NCBI RefSeq assembly: GCF_900444995.1 | Contig: NZ_UAPQ01000001.1 | Coordinates: forward strand, 372,001 to 436,000 | Length of the DNA stretch: 64,000 nucleotides | Direction of reading: 5' to 3' | Source: Actinomyces bovis | GTDB lineage: Bacteria; Actinomycetota; Actinomycetes; Actinomycetales; Actinomycetaceae | Shown here: piece after piece, positions 62,621-64,000 of the stretch | Layout of the letters: the number at the start of each line of letters is the position of its first letter | How positions within the stretch are numbered: position 1 is the first letter of the stretch | The notes under the pieces: model-generated | What the model saw: only the letters and a program-made list of their open reading frames with translations | Told to the model about the DNA's origin: nothing | Databases searched by the model: none | Program-made: the position numbers and the translations under genes

Positions 62621-63571
62621 TCAGGTGGCCGGGGCCTCCTCGTTGAGCAGCGTCAGAGTGAGCTTCTGGTCCACTACTAGATGCGTGGCCAGGCCCATCT
62701 GCAGGGCGGTGCTAAGCGCCCGAGCCTTGCCCTGCCCACCAGCTATCAGCGCCCGCACCGGCCTGGAAGCAAGGTCTGCCAGGGTGGTGCCGACGGTGCG
62801 CTCGTCAACCTCCGGGGCGGCTACGGCGCCGTCGGCGGTGAAAAAACGGGAGCAGGCATCCCCGACGGCGTGCCCCAGCAAGGCCTTGCGATCGGCTTGG
62901 CTCAGCTGGTTGTGACTGTGCAGCAGGCTCTCCTGGTTGACGGCCCCCACCGTGAAGACCACGGCGTCGGTGTTGCGCCCCGCCTGGAGAATCGCAGCAA
63001 TATGAGGGTCACGCTCCACAATGCGCAAAGTGGTGACGTCCTGAAAGACCACCGGCAGAGGCAGGTAGAGCGCGGCGGCGTTGAAGGCGTCGCAAAAAGC
63101 CCGCATGACCTCATAGTCGTCATTGGCCTGCTCGGAGTAGGAGCATCCGCCTTTGAGTTGGACAATGCGCACATCCCGGCGGGTGGTGTGCCGCAGCTGC
63201 GCAGCAATTGCGCTCATCGTGCGCCCCCAGGAAACCCCTACGCTCATGCCGTCCTTGACTATGTCATTTACTAGCTCCGCCCCCACGCGCCCCAAGCCCT
63301 CCAGCAACTCGGCGTCATTGGAGATGGGGGCGTGCACCACGCGAACCTCCTCCAGGCCAAAGCGCTCCTGGAGCTTGCGGGCCAATTCAGAGGAGGTCTC
63401 GCGAGGGTCGTTGATAACGACCGTGACGTATCCGGCGTCCTTGCCGTGCTGAATGAGCTTGGCGACGGTAGGGCGGGATAAGCCCATGGCAGTAGCTACC
63501 TCTGCCTGACTGAGGCCACGCTCGAAATACAGTCGGACTGCTGTCAGAGCCTGCTCGTCGCGCTTGTCCAT
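62621..63571 (-). CDS. deoR: SorC-family transcriptional regulator, DeoR-like
   Basis: The protein has an N-terminal helix-turn-helix (LSQAEVATAMGLSRPTVAKL at about 20-39) and a SorC-type sugar-binding domain with VGVSWGRTMSAIAAQL and IVERDPHIAAIL. It is 316 residues. It is the SorC-type DeoR of Bacillus kind, not the E. coli DeoR family, and probably senses deoxyribose-5-phosphate. It lies between the deoA and deoD genes on the same strand. The ATG has AGGGAAAACAG upstream. Confidence 0.88.
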   Translation of the reverse strand: MDKRDEQALTAVRLYFERGLSQAEVATAMGLSRPTVAKLIQHGKDAGYVTVVINDPRETSSELARKLQERFGLEEVRVVHAPISNDAELLEGLGRVGAELVNDIVKDGMSVGVSWGRTMSAIAAQLRHTTRRDVRIVQLKGGCSYSEQANDDYEVMRAFCDAFNAAALYLPLPVVFQDVTTLRIVERDPHIAAILQAGRNTDAVVFTVGAVNQESLLHSHNQLSQADRKALLGHAVGDACSRFFTADGAVAAPEVDERTVGTTLADLASRPVRALIAGGQGKARALSTALQMGLATHLVVDQKLTLTLLNEEAPAT

Positions 63572-63642
63572 CTGTTTTCCCTACGTCGTTCTCCCTGGCC
63601 TCATTGGTGGTGCTTGCCTATGAGCACCCGCTACCGAGCCAG

Positions 63643-64000
63643 CTACTCCACCTGATCCAGCAGGACGGAGCCGCTCGCCGGCGCAGCACTGCCGATGGTC
63701 ACGCCACCTTCCAGTGACTCCAGGGCGCGGGCAATGCGCCATTCATCGTCAGTGTGCAGGGTCAGCAGGGGCTGCCCCTGGCGAACCGTTTGGCCGGGCT
63801 TGGCGTGGATTTCAATGCCCGCACCAGCCTGCACCGGGTCCTCCTTGACGGCGCGCCCCGCCCCCAGACGCCAGGAAGCTACGCCTACCGCGAGCGCGTC
63901 TAGGCGCTCTAGCACGCCGTCCTGAGCAGCGGTTACCTGGTGCGTGAGCTTGGAGGTGGGCAAGGTGGCCTCCGGATCGCCACCTTGCTCACGGATCATG
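63643..64000 (-). CDS. deoA: Thymidine/pyrimidine-nucleoside phosphorylase, C-terminal part
   Basis: Only the last ~119 residues are in the window; the N-terminus lies beyond 64000. The visible part is the PYNP C-terminal domain: VTAAQDGVLERLDALAVGVA, LGAGRAVKEDPV, GIEIHAKPGQTVRQGQPLLT and ALESLEGGVTIG. The enzyme cleaves thymidine to thymine and deoxyribose-1-phosphate, feeding the deo pathway. It precedes deoR by 71 nt on the same strand. Confidence 0.9.
   Translation of the reverse strand, partial: MIREQGGDPEATLPTSKLTHQVTAAQDGVLERLDALAVGVASWRLGAGRAVKEDPVQAGAGIEIHAKPGQTVRQGQPLLTLHTDDEWRIARALESLEGGVTIGSAAPASGSVLLDQVE

Overview
The window is high-GC, densely coded chromosomal DNA from an actinobacterium, most likely a member of the Actinomycetaceae (Actinomyces/Schaalia-like). 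The evidence is: separate clpP1-clpP2 genes with clpX, an actinobacterial T-box in front of ileS, a DasR-like GntR regulator with dre-like sites, a DtxR/IdeR-type box, a sortase-E-type LAXTG surface protein, a two-Cys-finger Nei2-like glycosylase, and many genes whose -10 hexamer ends 6-8 nt before the start codon (leaderless transcripts). I see no rRNA, prophage, IS element, CRISPR array or secondary-metabolite cluster. The content is mainly core and housekeeping genes.

Layout. 1-10 kb: smc (3' end cut by the window edge), a membrane-anchored alpha/beta hydrolase, a NatAB-like ABC-2 exporter, then ndk and folC facing a small TfoX-N protein; 10.07-10.58 kb is degenerate non-coding DNA. 10.6-20 kb: a eukaryote-like (type 2) ileS under a T-box, an SDR, proC, and a two-gene YbtPQ/IrtAB-like ABC transporter behind a DtxR-type box. 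20-27 kb: valS and two tandem paralogous long-chain acyl-CoA synthetases. 26.9-31.6 kb (minus strand): tig, then clpP1-clpP2-clpX-chorismate mutase, with a ClgR-like site before clpP1. 31.8-34.5 kb: small genes, tRNA-Pro(TGG), tRNA-Gly(TCC), bL32, a lone CW_7-domain protein and a YigZ-family protein. 34.6-36.6 kb: a cysK-cysE operon preceded by a promoter and a 16-codon ORF ending CSCCTC, which looks like a cysteine attenuation leader. 36.6-46.7 kb: S33 hydrolase, Nei2-like glycosylase, rpiB, M13 peptidase, LAXTG surface protein, LCP ligase, pepN. 46.8-55 kb: a PTS region (EIIC, DasR-like regulator, two EIIBs, EIIA and, after malQ, ptsI) with three dre-like operators. 55-64 kb: tesB, ettA with an 80-bp tandem repeat at its 3' end, a vapC remnant, prfB, and a deo-type nucleoside catabolism cluster (deoA partial, deoR, deoD, deoC, phosphohexomutase).

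How the parts fit. The PTS genes form one phosphorelay: EI (ptsI) via HPr (not in the window) to EIIA, EIIB and EIIC, probably for N-acetylglucosamine or glucose, with the GntR regulator and dre-like sites closing the loop. The deo cluster would cleave nucleosides, isomerise (deoxy)ribose-1-phosphate and split deoxyribose-5-phosphate, with the SorC-type DeoR as sensor. The clp/tig block is protein folding and turnover. cysE and cysK make cysteine from serine.

The least expected items are the Cys-rich leader before cysK; a nested inverted-repeat array at 46766-46882 (three copies facing three copies, exact 19-bp period, with covarying edge bases) between two convergent genes; and the 80-bp tandem repeats that begin inside the last codons of ettA.
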